A stretch of 64,000 nucleotides of DNA from CAVVEQ01 sp963806635. GTDB lineage: Bacteria > Chloroflexota > Anaerolineae > Anaerolineales > Anaerolineaceae. The position numbers were made by a program, and so were the translations under genes. The notes under the pieces were generated by a model. That model did not search any database. It was not told the DNA's origin and saw nothing but the letters and a program-made list of their open reading frames with translations. Location of the stretch: positions 86,460 to 150,459 of the forward strand of contig CAWDZA010000002.1 of assembly GCA_963806635.1 (NCBI GenBank). The letters run 5' to 3'. Of this stretch, positions 38,864-46,876 are shown piece by piece (the first letter of the stretch is position 1; every line of letters starts with the position of its first letter).

Positions 38864-39352
38864 GGAAGGCTTTCTTTATTGAACCTCGGGATCCACCTGG
38901 GCACTTTCTGGCAATACTCCTCATACGGTTCCCCAAACCTCTTGCGCAGCTGAGGTTCTTCTACCAGCACGGTAAGAAGTGCAGGGCGGTGATGAGGAAG
39001 GCGGCAAATGCGAGCATCCACATGGAACGGGTGAGCAGCACCCAGCCGATGAGGACGCACAACGCACCGTAATACATCGGGTTGCGCACGAAGCGAACAG
39101 CCCCGTGGCGACGAATTCCTGGGCGGGTCGAAGGGCGCCGGGGTGCCCCTGCCAAACCGCACGAACGCCCACGCCACCCAGATCTGAATGGGCAGCCCCA
39201 GCAGGATAAAGAAAACCCCCAGCACCGAAAACAGATTCAGCACGGGGGGCCATGTGGCCAATCCATTCCTGATCAGCAGGGCGGGGATCAGCCCTTCGGC
39301 GATCCCCAGCACCATGGTGGTGAGCAGGGCAGACTTGCAAGTCGGTTTTCAA
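38860..39352 (-). CDS. Isoprenylcysteine methyltransferase-like membrane protein (frameshifts)
   Basis: About 163 residues. The pieces join as an N-terminal two-helix part (MVLGIAEGLIPALLI, VFFILLGLPIQIWVAWAFVRFG), GRGTPAPFDPPRKFVATGLF, then RFVRNPMYYGALCVLIGW, and the C-terminal VEEPQLRKRFGEPYEEYCQKVPRWIPRF. These are the hallmarks of the ICMT/phospholipid methyltransferase group (RNPMY and EE...YCxxVPRWIP). Three single-base shifts are needed (near 39335, 39115 and 38965). A TTG start at 39352 overlapping the pyrH stop (TTGA) is likely. It sits where frr often follows pyrH. The methyl acceptor is unknown. Confidence 0.7.
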
Positions 39353-40080
39353 TATTCCGCGCTGCCGGTGACGATGGTGCCCACATTCTCGCCCACCAAG
39401 GCGCGCTTGAGGGCGGCTTCATCCCACAGGTTGAGCACCAGGATGGGCAGCTTGTTTTCCATGCACAGGGAAATGGCGGTGCTGTCCATCACCTCCAGTT
39501 TGAGGTTGAGCGTTTCGAGGTAGGTGAGGTGGTCAAATTTCTTGGCTTCCTTATTGGTTTGGGATCGCTGTCGTAGACGCCATCCACCTTGGTGGCTTTG
39601 ATCAGAGCACATCCGCGTCGATCTCCATGGCGCGCAGGGCAGCGGCCGTATCGGTGGAGAAGTAAGGGGTTGCCGGTGCCTCCGCCGAAGATGACCACGC
39701 GGCCTTTTTCCAGGTGGCGGATGGCGCGACGGCGGATGTACGGTTCGGCTACGGAGCGCATTTCGATGGCGGATTGCACCCGGGTGACCACGCCCATGCT
39801 TTTCGAGGGCGTCCATCAACGCCAGGGCGTTCATCACGGTTGCCAGCATGCCCATGTAATCCGCGGTGGCGCGGTCCATGCCCATCTCCAGCCCCACCCG
39901 TCCGCGCCACAGGTTGCCTGCGCCGATCACGATGGCCACATCCACACCCAGTTCGCGCACCTCGCGCACGCGGCTGGCAATATCCAGGGCTCGCTTGGCG
40001 TTGATGCCTTCACCGATTCATTGCCCAGGGCTTCACCGCCCAGCTTCAGCAGAATGCGATGGATATTTGAGAGTTTCCAT
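39349..40080 (-). CDS. pyrH: UMP kinase (frameshifts)
   Basis: About 243 residues that phosphorylate UMP to UDP. The pieces read SNIHRILLKLGGEALG, ELGVDVAIVIGAGNLWRG, GMDRATADYMGMLATVMNALALMDALE, VIFGGGTGNP, and MDSTAISLCMENKLPILVLNL to the end. These are the amino-acid-kinase-fold motifs of PyrH. Shifts are needed near 40065, 40015, 39800, 39665 and 39560. The ATG at 40080 has GAGGAG upstream. It follows the rpsB-tsf terminator, so it probably has its own transcript, in the common rpsB-tsf-pyrH gene order. Confidence 0.82.
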
Positions 40081-40163
40081 TTGAGCTCCTCTTTGAACAT
40101 TCGTAATTGAGTATTGTACGTATCCTGTTTCCCGATCCTGGATTATTGGGAACAGAGTAAAAA

Positions 40164-40186
40164 AAAGCCAACCTACGGTTGGCTTT
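40164..40186 (-). terminator. Terminator after tsf
   Basis: A perfect 10-bp stem AAAGCCAACC / GGTTGGCTTT (40164-40173 with 40177-40186) has a 3-base loop. On the minus strand it continues into a long T run. It lies just past the tsf stop at 40190. Confidence 0.9.
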
Positions 40187-40189
40187 GGA

Positions 40190-40811
40190 CTATCTACGCT
40201 TGCTTTCGACTGCACTGGTTTCACCCAGCGCCCAGCGGACAAAACGCCGAACAACGATATTTTCACCGAGGCGACGACTATTCTCGTTGACCAGTTGTCT
40301 GGATGGTGAGGCTTTCGTCGCGGATATAGGGCTGGCGCAGGAGGACGGTTCTCATTCTTGAATTTGTTCAGGTAGCCTTCCACGATCTTCGGGATGATTC
40401 ATCCGGCTTGCCTTCTTCCTCTGGCCTTGGCGGTGGCGATCTTGGTCTCGTGTTCGAGCACTTCGGCGGGGATATCTTCCTCGTGGATGTAAAGCGGGGA
40501 GGCGGCGGCAATTTGCAGGGCCAGTTCGTGCGCCAGTTTGCGGAATGCATCCGAGCGGCCGACGAAATCGGTTTCGCAGTTCACTTCCACCATCACACCC
40601 ACGCGTCCATCGCCGTGGGAATACAGCTCCACCACGCCTTCGGAGGCCTCGCGGTCCGCGCGCTTGGCAGCCAGCCAGGCCTTTCTCGCGCAGAATAGTC
40701 CATGGCTTTTTCCATATCGCCATCGGCGTCTTCGAGCGCCTTGCGGCAATCGAGGATGCCAGCGCCAGTGGCTTCGCGCAGTTGTTTGATCATTTCGGTC
40801 GTAATTTCCAT
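40190..40811 (-). CDS. tsf: Elongation factor Ts (frameshifts)
   Basis: About 206 residues. It starts MEITTEMIKQLREATGAGILDCRKALEDADGD, the UBA-type N-terminal domain that contacts EF-Tu, then EGVVELYSHGDGRVGVMVEVNCETDFV and FRKLAHELALQIAAASPLYI, and ends with KIVEGYLNKFKNE and FVRWALGETSAVESKRR. The stop is at 40190. Frame changes are needed near 40690, 40425, 40390 and 40345-40300. EF-Ts exchanges GDP for GTP on EF-Tu. It is 22 bases downstream of rpsB, and a terminator follows. Confidence 0.88.
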
Positions 40812-40833
40812 TCTTGCTCTCTCTGTACTTTGA

Positions 40834-41969
40834 TTATTTTTCAGCGTCCGCAGCGGGGGCTCTTTTGGTTTTTCGGCGGGCTTCTTGACGGGTTCTTCGC
40901 TGACGGCAGGAACGCTTTCTCGGAGACAACGGTTACTTCAATAACCGCAGCTTCTTCGGTAACAACCGGCTCTTCAATCGGGGTGGTTTCTGCAGGAACG
41001 GCTTCCTCGGAGACAACGGTTTCTTCTATAACCACAGCTTCTTCGATTACAACCGGCTCTTCAACAGGGTGATTTCGGCAGGAACGACTTCAGCAATCTC
41101 AACGGCCTCCACTGTTTCCTCGGTCACTTCCACCTTGCGGGGTCCAAGCTTGGCCAGGGTGGCAGCGCCGAGCAGGTCTTCATCGGGGATATCACTTCCA
41201 GCTCCACCTGTCCGCGGGTGACGGAGGTGGACATATCATCAGTTTCGGAGACCAGGCCGATCTCTTCCTGTTCCTCGTCCTTGCGCATGGCTTTACCTTC
41301 GATGACGGCATCGGCCATTTTGCCAACCAGCAGCTTGATGGCGCGGATGGCGTCGTCGTTGGAGGGGATGACATAATCGACATCGGAGGGGTCGCAGTTG
41401 GTATCCACCAGGGCGATCACCGGGATTTCGCGCAGGTTGGCTTCGTGGACAGCGGTGGCTTCGCGGGTCACGTCGACCACGAAGAGCAGGTCGGGCAGGC
41501 GTTTCATATTGCGAACACCGCTGAGCCGCAGGTTCAGGCGGTTGATCTCGCGCTCGATCATCAGGCCTTCTTTCTTGGTCAGGCGTTCGATATCACCGGA
41601 ATCACGCAGTTTTTCGAGGCGCTCCAGCTCCATGATGCGCTGGAAGATGGTGGACCAGTTGGTGATCATGCCGCCCAGCCAGCGTTCGGTGACGAACGGC
41701 TGCCCGCAGCGCACGGCTTCTTCGCGGATGGTTTCCTGGGCCTGGCGCTTGGTGCCCACGAACAGAACCGAACCGCCGTTCTGGACGGTATCGCGGATCA
41801 GGTTGTAGGCGTTATTGATGGCTTTGACGGTCTGCTGCAGGTCGATGATGTGGATGCCATTGCGCTCGGTGAAGATATACGGGCGCATGGCGGGGTGCCA
41901 CTTGTTGGTGCGGTGGCCAAAATGGACGCCGCTTTCGAGCAATGCCTTCATGGAAATAACGGAAGACAT
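40834..41969 (-). CDS. rpsB: Ribosomal protein S2 with long repetitive acidic C-terminal extension
   Basis: The S2 core is clear: VISMKALLESGVHFGHRTNKW, NGGSVLFVGTKRQAQETIREEA, RWLGGMITNWSTI and VIALVDTNCDPSDVDYVIPSNDDAIRA. The normal protein would end near residue 250. Here about 125 more residues follow, rich in Glu, Val, Ala and Pro. They include two copies of a 29-residue unit (VVPAEITPVEEPVVIEEAV and its relative AVPAETTPIEEPVVTEEAA) and part of a third, ending with a Lys/Pro stretch and EK. Four single-base shifts (near 41185, 41068, 40920 and 40858) must be corrected to read it. The ATG at 41969 has AAAGGAG upstream. S2 is part of the 30S subunit; the role of the tail is unknown. Confidence 0.9.
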
Positions 41970-42098
41970 ACGGAACTCCTTTGCGTTTTTACTTCCGCTC
42001 CCTTCATCCCGGCCCATCACTGCGCGATGGCAGCACGGAGGGTCAGTCGGGGAGCGTGTGGGATATTTGCCTTTTCAGGCAGGACGAAGATTATACCA
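41970..42098 (-). promoter_or_regulatory. rpsB promoter and structured leader
   Basis: An extended -10 (TGGTATAAT on the minus strand, TATAAT at 42095-42090) gives a leader of about 110 bases. The leader can form a small hairpin (CCATC-GCGCAGT-GATGG, about 42024-42008). Ribosomal protein leaders often carry autoregulatory structures; I cannot assign one here. Confidence 0.5.
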
Positions 42099-42178
42099 TA
42101 ATCACAAAAAATTCTTAATCGTATGGGAGGAGGACATGCTAAAATTTACCAGTATTACTTTTCGTCTGGAGGAATAAT

Positions 42179-44020
42179 TTGATCTTCCTCGGGGTATTAG
42201 CCCTGCTGCAAATCCTGTTTTTACCCGGATTGCTTATTTCCCGGTGGGTCCGGCTTGGGGGTGGATTCCTTCAAAAAACCATCCAAATTGTTGGGATCAG
42301 CCTCATCGTTAATTTCGTGCTGGTCTTCCTATTTACCGCGCTTCATATCTACACCCAGGCGGTCATGTTAATTTTGTTGGTAGGGCAGATCGGAGTAGTA
42401 TTATTCGTTTACCGCGGCGTGTTGAAGGTTCCGGTTAGCCAAGGGTTGAGTCAGACCTGGGACAAAATAGCGGGTGCAATAATCAAGGTTCTGCATCCGG
42501 AAGATCCGCAAAATAACTCAAATTCAATTTATCAGCTTTTCCGAAAATTCGCTTTACTGATAGCTTTCTTTATCGCAGTAACAGCGATAATCCACATGGG
42601 AAGAATAATTATTTCCAATGTGCCAACGGTGTTTAACACCTATGACGCCATCGTCAGTTGGAACAGGTGGGGGACTTACTGGGCACACAATGTTATTCCT
42701 AGTGGCACTGAAGATTATCCCCAGCTTGGACCGGTATTGTTCTCGCTGACCTATGTCTTTTTAGGATCAGTGGAGGTTCAATTCTTTGCCAAAGCGTTGA
42801 TGCCGATTTTCTTATTTCTCATGATGCTGATGTTCTTCGACCTGGGAATGGAAAAACCCAGTTTTGGAATCCTTCTGGGGGTCGAGATCGTTTACCTGGT
42901 GGTCAAGCATTTTGTGGGGGAATATATCACCGATGGTTACATGGATATTCCCCTTGCATTCTTTGCTTTTTTATCCATTTATATATTACTAAAATCACGG
43001 CAGGAAAAAAACGATAAGCAGAAGGTTTTAGGGGTTCTGCTTGGTTTCATTTTTGCTGGTGGCGCAGCGCTCACAAAGCAGGCTGGCATCTATATCCTTG
43101 TCGTTTACCCTTTCCTTGCGGTTGCGATCCATGGATGGGAAAAAATTAAAAAATGGTTCAGAGAATACCGCTGGGTTGTGCTGGCCGGGTTGGTTATTCT
43201 CATCATAGTGGTTGTGCCATGGTACGGCTTTAAAGCAATACAAATACATACCGGAAGCGAAACATCTCATTTAATGATCCCGGTTGAAAATACGAGCAGT
43301 AAATTCGGGACCCTCAGCATCATGGATAAGATCTCCTCAGGGTTGCTTTCCACAGGGAAATATGCATTGGGTTTTTTGGTCCTCATTCCCGCACTTTTCA
43401 TAATAGACCCTGCCATTCGATGGATAATAATTCTGATCGTTTTCCCATTTACGATCTTATGGGCAGGGTATGCCAGTTATGATGTCCGCAATGTTACGCT
43501 GGTCTGGCCTTTTTACTCTCTCGCGATCGCCGTATCATTGGAAGCTTATCTAGAATGGTTTTTCAAACTTGGTGAACGGGTCTTCGGAAACCATAGGTTG
43601 CGCTGGTGGGGAGTGGCCATTCTGATTGTTGTTGCGCTTGCGATCATCAGCACCGCAGTTCCTTCCAATATCCTGATCCAAAAACAAGTTTCTCTGCAGA
43701 AACAGATTCTGAACCCTGAATTGAACCAACAATTGTACGATTATTTTGAAGCCGATCCTTCGCAAGGGAAAATCTTGACCAATTACCCGGTTGGATTTTT
43801 ACCGGGCTTTGAAGGGCGGGATACTCGTTTTGGCTTCAACAACCTCCCGGATTTCGAGTGGGCGTTGGATCAGGGAAATATCGGGTTTCTGCTCGTCCCG
43901 AATTACGCAGTGGATGAAGTTCGCGCGCGGATCAAAAACGGTGTGGAAACCGGGGAGTTCACGCTGGTCTTCACCAACGATAAATACGTCCCGGAAGAAT
44001 TCTATATCGTGAACCGATGA
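42179..44020 (+). CDS. GT-C-like membrane glycosyltransferase
   Basis: A 613-residue membrane protein with about 12 helices. A long outer loop contains NTYDAIVSWNRWGTYWAHNVIP and YPQLGPVLFSLTY, an arrangement typical of GT-C enzymes and O-antigen-ligase-like proteins, with acidic residues available for catalysis. ITDGYMDIPLAFFAF follows in the middle. The C-terminal 110 residues are soluble and extracytoplasmic. The start is probably TTG at 42179, since GGAGG lies at the right distance and no ATG fits. It is AT-richer than its neighbours and stands alone between rpsB and a small monooxygenase gene. Its donor and acceptor are unknown. Confidence 0.65.
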   Translation: MIFLGVLALLQILFLPGLLISRWVRLGGGFLQKTIQIVGISLIVNFVLVFLFTALHIYTQAVMLILLVGQIGVVLFVYRGVLKVPVSQGLSQTWDKIAGAIIKVLHPEDPQNNSNSIYQLFRKFALLIAFFIAVTAIIHMGRIIISNVPTVFNTYDAIVSWNRWGTYWAHNVIPSGTEDYPQLGPVLFSLTYVFLGSVEVQFFAKALMPIFLFLMMLMFFDLGMEKPSFGILLGVEIVYLVVKHFVGEYITDGYMDIPLAFFAFLSIYILLKSRQEKNDKQKVLGVLLGFIFAGGAALTKQAGIYILVVYPFLAVAIHGWEKIKKWFREYRWVVLAGLVILIIVVVPWYGFKAIQIHTGSETSHLMIPVENTSSKFGTLSIMDKISSGLLSTGKYALGFLVLIPALFIIDPAIRWIIILIVFPFTILWAGYASYDVRNVTLVWPFYSLAIAVSLEAYLEWFFKLGERVFGNHRLRWWGVAILIVVALAIISTAVPSNILIQKQVSLQKQILNPELNQQLYDYFEADPSQGKILTNYPVGFLPGFEGRDTRFGFNNLPDFEWALDQGNIGFLLVPNYAVDEVRARIKNGVETGEFTLVFTNDKYVPEEFYIVNR

Positions 44021-44047
44021 CACCGGGCTGGGATATATGCTCGAAAT

Positions 44048-44359
44048 TCAATATCCCGCCACGGTATCGTAGCGTTTGACCTTCCCGAATTTTGCCAGGG
44101 CCCGCTCCGGCGAAATATCCAAACTCTTCTTTTCGGGGGCGACCAGCCATTTTTCAAAGGCTTCCTCGCTCTCCCACATGGTGATGATCATCCACTCTCC
44201 CTCGTGGTCACTGGGGCACAGAATGCGCTCCATAAGAATCCCATAGCGTTGCCGCAGCTCTCGGTTGGATTGGATCCACTCAAAAAATGCCTGCTCGTTT
44301 TCTTTTTGGATCTCCACCGTCCGAATGCAGACCAGCGGGTCGAAAGGACCGATCTTCAT
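44048..44359 (-). CDS. Antibiotic biosynthesis monooxygenase (ABM)-like small protein
   Basis: A 103-residue protein with the ABM ferredoxin-like fold pattern: VCIRTVEIQKENEQAFFEWIQ, then MERILCPSDHEGEWMIITMWESEEAFEKWL. I start at the ATG at 44359 (GGAGGA upstream), not the longer frame to 44509, which would overlap the divergent promoter. ABM proteins act on small aromatic or heme substrates or as sensors; none is indicated here. Confidence 0.75.
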   Translation of the reverse strand: MKIGPFDPLVCIRTVEIQKENEQAFFEWIQSNRELRQRYGILMERILCPSDHEGEWMIITMWESEEAFEKWLVAPEKKSLDISPERALAKFGKVKRYDTVAGY

Positions 44360-44469
44360 TCCGTCCTCCTCGGAGTTGATTTGACTGGACAACTTCTTCA
44401 TAAATAGTATATCTTGAAAATCATCCGGAGAGATTAATCGGCTAGAATAAGTCACCAAACGGAGGATGT

Positions 44470-44814
44470 ATGGAAAATCACGAATGGATCGAATCGATCG
44501 GCATTTCAATCATGGCCACGAACGCGCGCGGAGAGATCATCGATATGAACGCCTTCGCCGCGGAGACCTTTCAAAGCGACGGGGGCAGGGAACTTCTTGG
44601 GAAAAATTTGGCAGATTGTCACTCGCTACGCTCAAACGAGATCATCGAACGGCTTATGCGTGAAGGAGCGGCAAACATCTACACGATCCAGAAAAAAGGC
44701 AAGAAAAAACTGATCTGCCAGGTGCCCTGGTTCAAACAAGATGGAGGTGTGGGCGGATTGGTGGAGCTGAGTATCCCGCTGCCCGAGGAGATGCCTCACT
44801 TTAACCGTGACTAA
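44470..44814 (+). CDS. Single PAS-domain protein
   Basis: A 114-residue protein that is almost only a PAS domain: SIGISIMATNARGEIIDMNAFAAETF, GRELLGKNLADCH, and a C-terminal beta-sheet (LICQVPWFKQDGGVGGLVELSIPL). PAS domains bind small ligands or other proteins. No output domain is attached, so it would act through a partner. GGAGG lies five bases before the ATG. The next gene is 95 bases downstream. Confidence 0.75.
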   Translation: MENHEWIESIGISIMATNARGEIIDMNAFAAETFQSDGGRELLGKNLADCHSLRSNEIIERLMREGAANIYTIQKKGKKKLICQVPWFKQDGGVGGLVELSIPLPEEMPHFNRD

Positions 44815-44828
44815 GTCGGGGGGTGTGA

Positions 44829-44901
44829 TTTCCTGAAAATGGGGTAAGATTAAGTAAAGATAATTTTATCGGGGGAGGAAAGCCCCCCGATTTTCAGGAA
44901 A
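44829..44901 (+). promoter_or_regulatory. Long-armed hairpin covering the ribosome-binding site of the NYN gene
   Basis: TTTCCTGAAAAT (44829-44840) is the exact reverse complement of ATTTTCAGGAAA (44890-44901). Inside it, CGGGGG (44870-44875) pairs with CCCCCG (44884-44889). The 3' arm contains AGGAAA of the presumed Shine-Dalgarno for the ATG at 44910. The inner hairpin followed by ATTTTC could also be a terminator of the PAS gene. Confidence 0.55.
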
Positions 44902-44909
44902 GGCAAATT

Positions 44910-45671
44910 ATGCAAATAGCAAATTCAACTTCAGTAAACCGCCGCATGGCCATGCTGATCGATGGCGATAACGCACAGGCATCATTGATGAACAAGATGA
45001 TCGCGGAGGTGGGCAAGTATGGCTCGATCATCATCCGCCGTATCTACGGCGACTGGACCACCTCCAATATGGGCGGCTGGAAGGATAACCTCCAGACCCA
45101 CGCCGTGCAGCCCATTCAACAATTCCGTTACACCATTGGCAAGAACGCCACCGACAGCGCCATGATCATCGACGCGATGGATATCCTCTACTCGGGTGAG
45201 GTGGAAGGTTTTTGCCTTGTATCCAGTGATAGCGACTACACCCGCCTGGCCACGCGCATCCGCGAGAAGGGCATCTTTGTGATGGGCATGGGCAAGAAGA
45301 GCACACCGCGAGCGTTCGTAAACGCTTGCGATGTCTTCGTATATACCGAAAACCTGGTTTCAGAGGAGAGCCTGGCCAAACGCAGTAAACCCAGCTCGCG
45401 CTCCAAGAAAACCAGCACCTCTTCAGAACCTCCTACGCCCGATCCCATTCCATTGCTTCGCAGCGCTTTCGATCTGGCTGTTCAGGAGGATGGCTGGGCA
45501 TTTCTGGGAACACTCGGGCACCACCTGCGCCAGCTCGATCCAGGTTTCGATTCCCGTACCTATGGCTTCCGCCAGCTCTCGCAGCTCATCCGCGGGTATC
45601 CCAAACAGGTGGAGGTCAAGGAAGACCACACAGCGGACGGGAATGTGGTCATTTACGTACGAATGAAATAA
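44910..45671 (+). CDS. NYN-domain putative ribonuclease with C-terminal LOTUS/OST-HTH domain
   Basis: A 253-residue protein. Residues 10-150 are a NYN (PIN-like) domain with MAMLIDGDNAQ (catalytic Asp), TDSAMIIDAMDILYSG and FCLVSSDSDYTRLATRIREKG, the acidic residues of the metal site. After a Ser/Lys linker (SKPSSRSKKTSTSS), residues 175-253 form an OST-HTH/LOTUS-like domain (LLRSAFDLAV, WAFLGTLGHHLRQLDPGF, YGFRQLSQLI). This pairing is known in LabA/DUF88-type proteins and is thought to cut or bind RNA. Its ribosome-binding site lies in a long hairpin, so self-regulation at RNA level is conceivable. A terminator follows. Confidence 0.88.
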   Translation: MQIANSTSVNRRMAMLIDGDNAQASLMNKMIAEVGKYGSIIIRRIYGDWTTSNMGGWKDNLQTHAVQPIQQFRYTIGKNATDSAMIIDAMDILYSGEVEGFCLVSSDSDYTRLATRIREKGIFVMGMGKKSTPRAFVNACDVFVYTENLVSEESLAKRSKPSSRSKKTSTSSEPPTPDPIPLLRSAFDLAVQEDGWAFLGTLGHHLRQLDPGFDSRTYGFRQLSQLIRGYPKQVEVKEDHTADGNVVIYVRMK

Positions 45672-45680
45672 AATAGAAGA

Positions 45681-45703
45681 GACCTCCCGCCCGGGAGGTC
45701 TTT
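45681..45703 (+). terminator. Terminator after the NYN gene
   Basis: GACCTCCC-GCCC-GGGAGGTC (45681-45688 with 45693-45700) is followed by TTTGAAATT. Confidence 0.75.
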
Positions 45704-45722
45704 GAAATTACTGAGGAAATAA

Positions 45723-46061
45723 ATGATCTATCACATTGCCACCCGGCAGGCGTGGGAGCAGGCGCAGGTTCAAGGCGCGTACACAGCGGACAGCCTTGAG
45801 AGCGAGGGTTTCATCCACTGCTCCACCTCTGCCCAGGTCGAGGGGACTGCCAATCGGTTCTATCATGGCCAGGGTGACCTGGTGCTGCTGCATGTAGATG
45901 ACCAAATGCTCGCATCAGTCTTGAAGTATGAAAATCTGGAAGGCGGGGAAGCGCTTTTTCCGCACGTCTATGCCGCCCTTCCTCTTGGCGCCATCCGCGC
46001 GGTTCAAAAACTGCCGCCCAATCCGGACGGCAGATTCACGATCATGCTGACTAAAGAATAA
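45723..46061 (+). CDS. DUF952 family protein
   Basis: A 112-residue protein matching the DUF952 pattern: MIYHIATRQAWEQAQ, the SLESEGFIHCSTSAQV block, and PHVYAALPLGAIRAVQKLP. The fold resembles glutathione-S-transferase-like or ADP-ribosyl-type small domains, but the activity is unknown. The family is recognised; no function is claimed. Confidence 0.85.
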   Translation: MIYHIATRQAWEQAQVQGAYTADSLESEGFIHCSTSAQVEGTANRFYHGQGDLVLLHVDDQMLASVLKYENLEGGEALFPHVYAALPLGAIRAVQKLPPNPDGRFTIMLTKE

Positions 46062-46076
46062 AAGCTGGGACTTGAT

Positions 46077-46847
46077 TCAATCTTCCTTTTCACCGGCGAT
46101 GGGAAATCCGCAGGCCCGCAAGGGACCGAGGATGTCTTCCGGGTCTTCCATCCACTGACCCCATTTGCGTGAGATGTGCTCTGTCCATGAGTAATCTGAA
46201 TAGCTGAAGGTCTCCTTTTTGCCTTTCTCCAGCCGAATCATTGCTTTCTGTTTAACGTAGTACCCCTGGGCCAGGTAGCCCTCATCCATCACCTTCATTC
46301 CCTCGGTGATCTGCTCCTCAGAGAATTCAGGGTATTCGTCCTCAAACAGGCTGAATTCCAGCGGGTACCGGGGGCGGGGTGGATACACCTCATCGGGATA
46401 GCCCATTGCCAATTGAACCAGAGGGAAAACCCGCGGAGGAAGTTTATAGAATTTCCGCAGCTTCGGCGCTTCATAGGGGGTGTTGCCCAGCAGGCAGCTT
46501 CCCAGGCCAAGACTCTCCCCGGCGATCGTCAGGTTCTCTGCCACCAAAGACGCATCCTGTATGCCGAAAAGCAGGAGGGATAGATTATTCGTCACGGTCT
46601 TCCACCCGCGCCGGGCCATCACCAGCTCCATTCGGTGCAGGTCGACGCAGATGGTGAACATCACCGCCGCGTGAAATGGCAGATGCGCCCGGCGGGTGAA
46701 GAGAATGCTGCAAAGCTGCCCGGCGAAGGGCGCCTGGAAGCCGGCGCAGACGATCGTCTCCAGGGTCTCATCATCCAGTTTTTGTGAGGTGAATTTCCGC
46801 ACGGATCGGCGGGCCATCATGGCATCGATGACAGGATTATGGATCAT
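46077..46847 (-). CDS. Nitroreductase family protein
   Basis: A 256-residue FMN-type flavoprotein. It has the N-terminal MMARRSVRKFTSQKLDDETLE (FMN phosphate-binding Arg-Arg-Ser pattern), a middle block DASLVAENLTIAGESLGLGSCLLGN, and PLVQLAMGYPDE. These enzymes use NAD(P)H to reduce nitro compounds, quinones or flavins; the natural substrate is unknown. It is convergent with the DUF952 gene. Confidence 0.85.
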   Translation of the reverse strand: MIHNPVIDAMMARRSVRKFTSQKLDDETLETIVCAGFQAPFAGQLCSILFTRRAHLPFHAAVMFTICVDLHRMELVMARRGWKTVTNNLSLLLFGIQDASLVAENLTIAGESLGLGSCLLGNTPYEAPKLRKFYKLPPRVFPLVQLAMGYPDEVYPPRPRYPLEFSLFEDEYPEFSEEQITEGMKVMDEGYLAQGYYVKQKAMIRLEKGKKETFSYSDYSWTEHISRKWGQWMEDPEDILGPLRACGFPIAGEKED

Positions 46848-46876
46848 GTTTTCTCCTTCCCAATATTAGAAAATCA

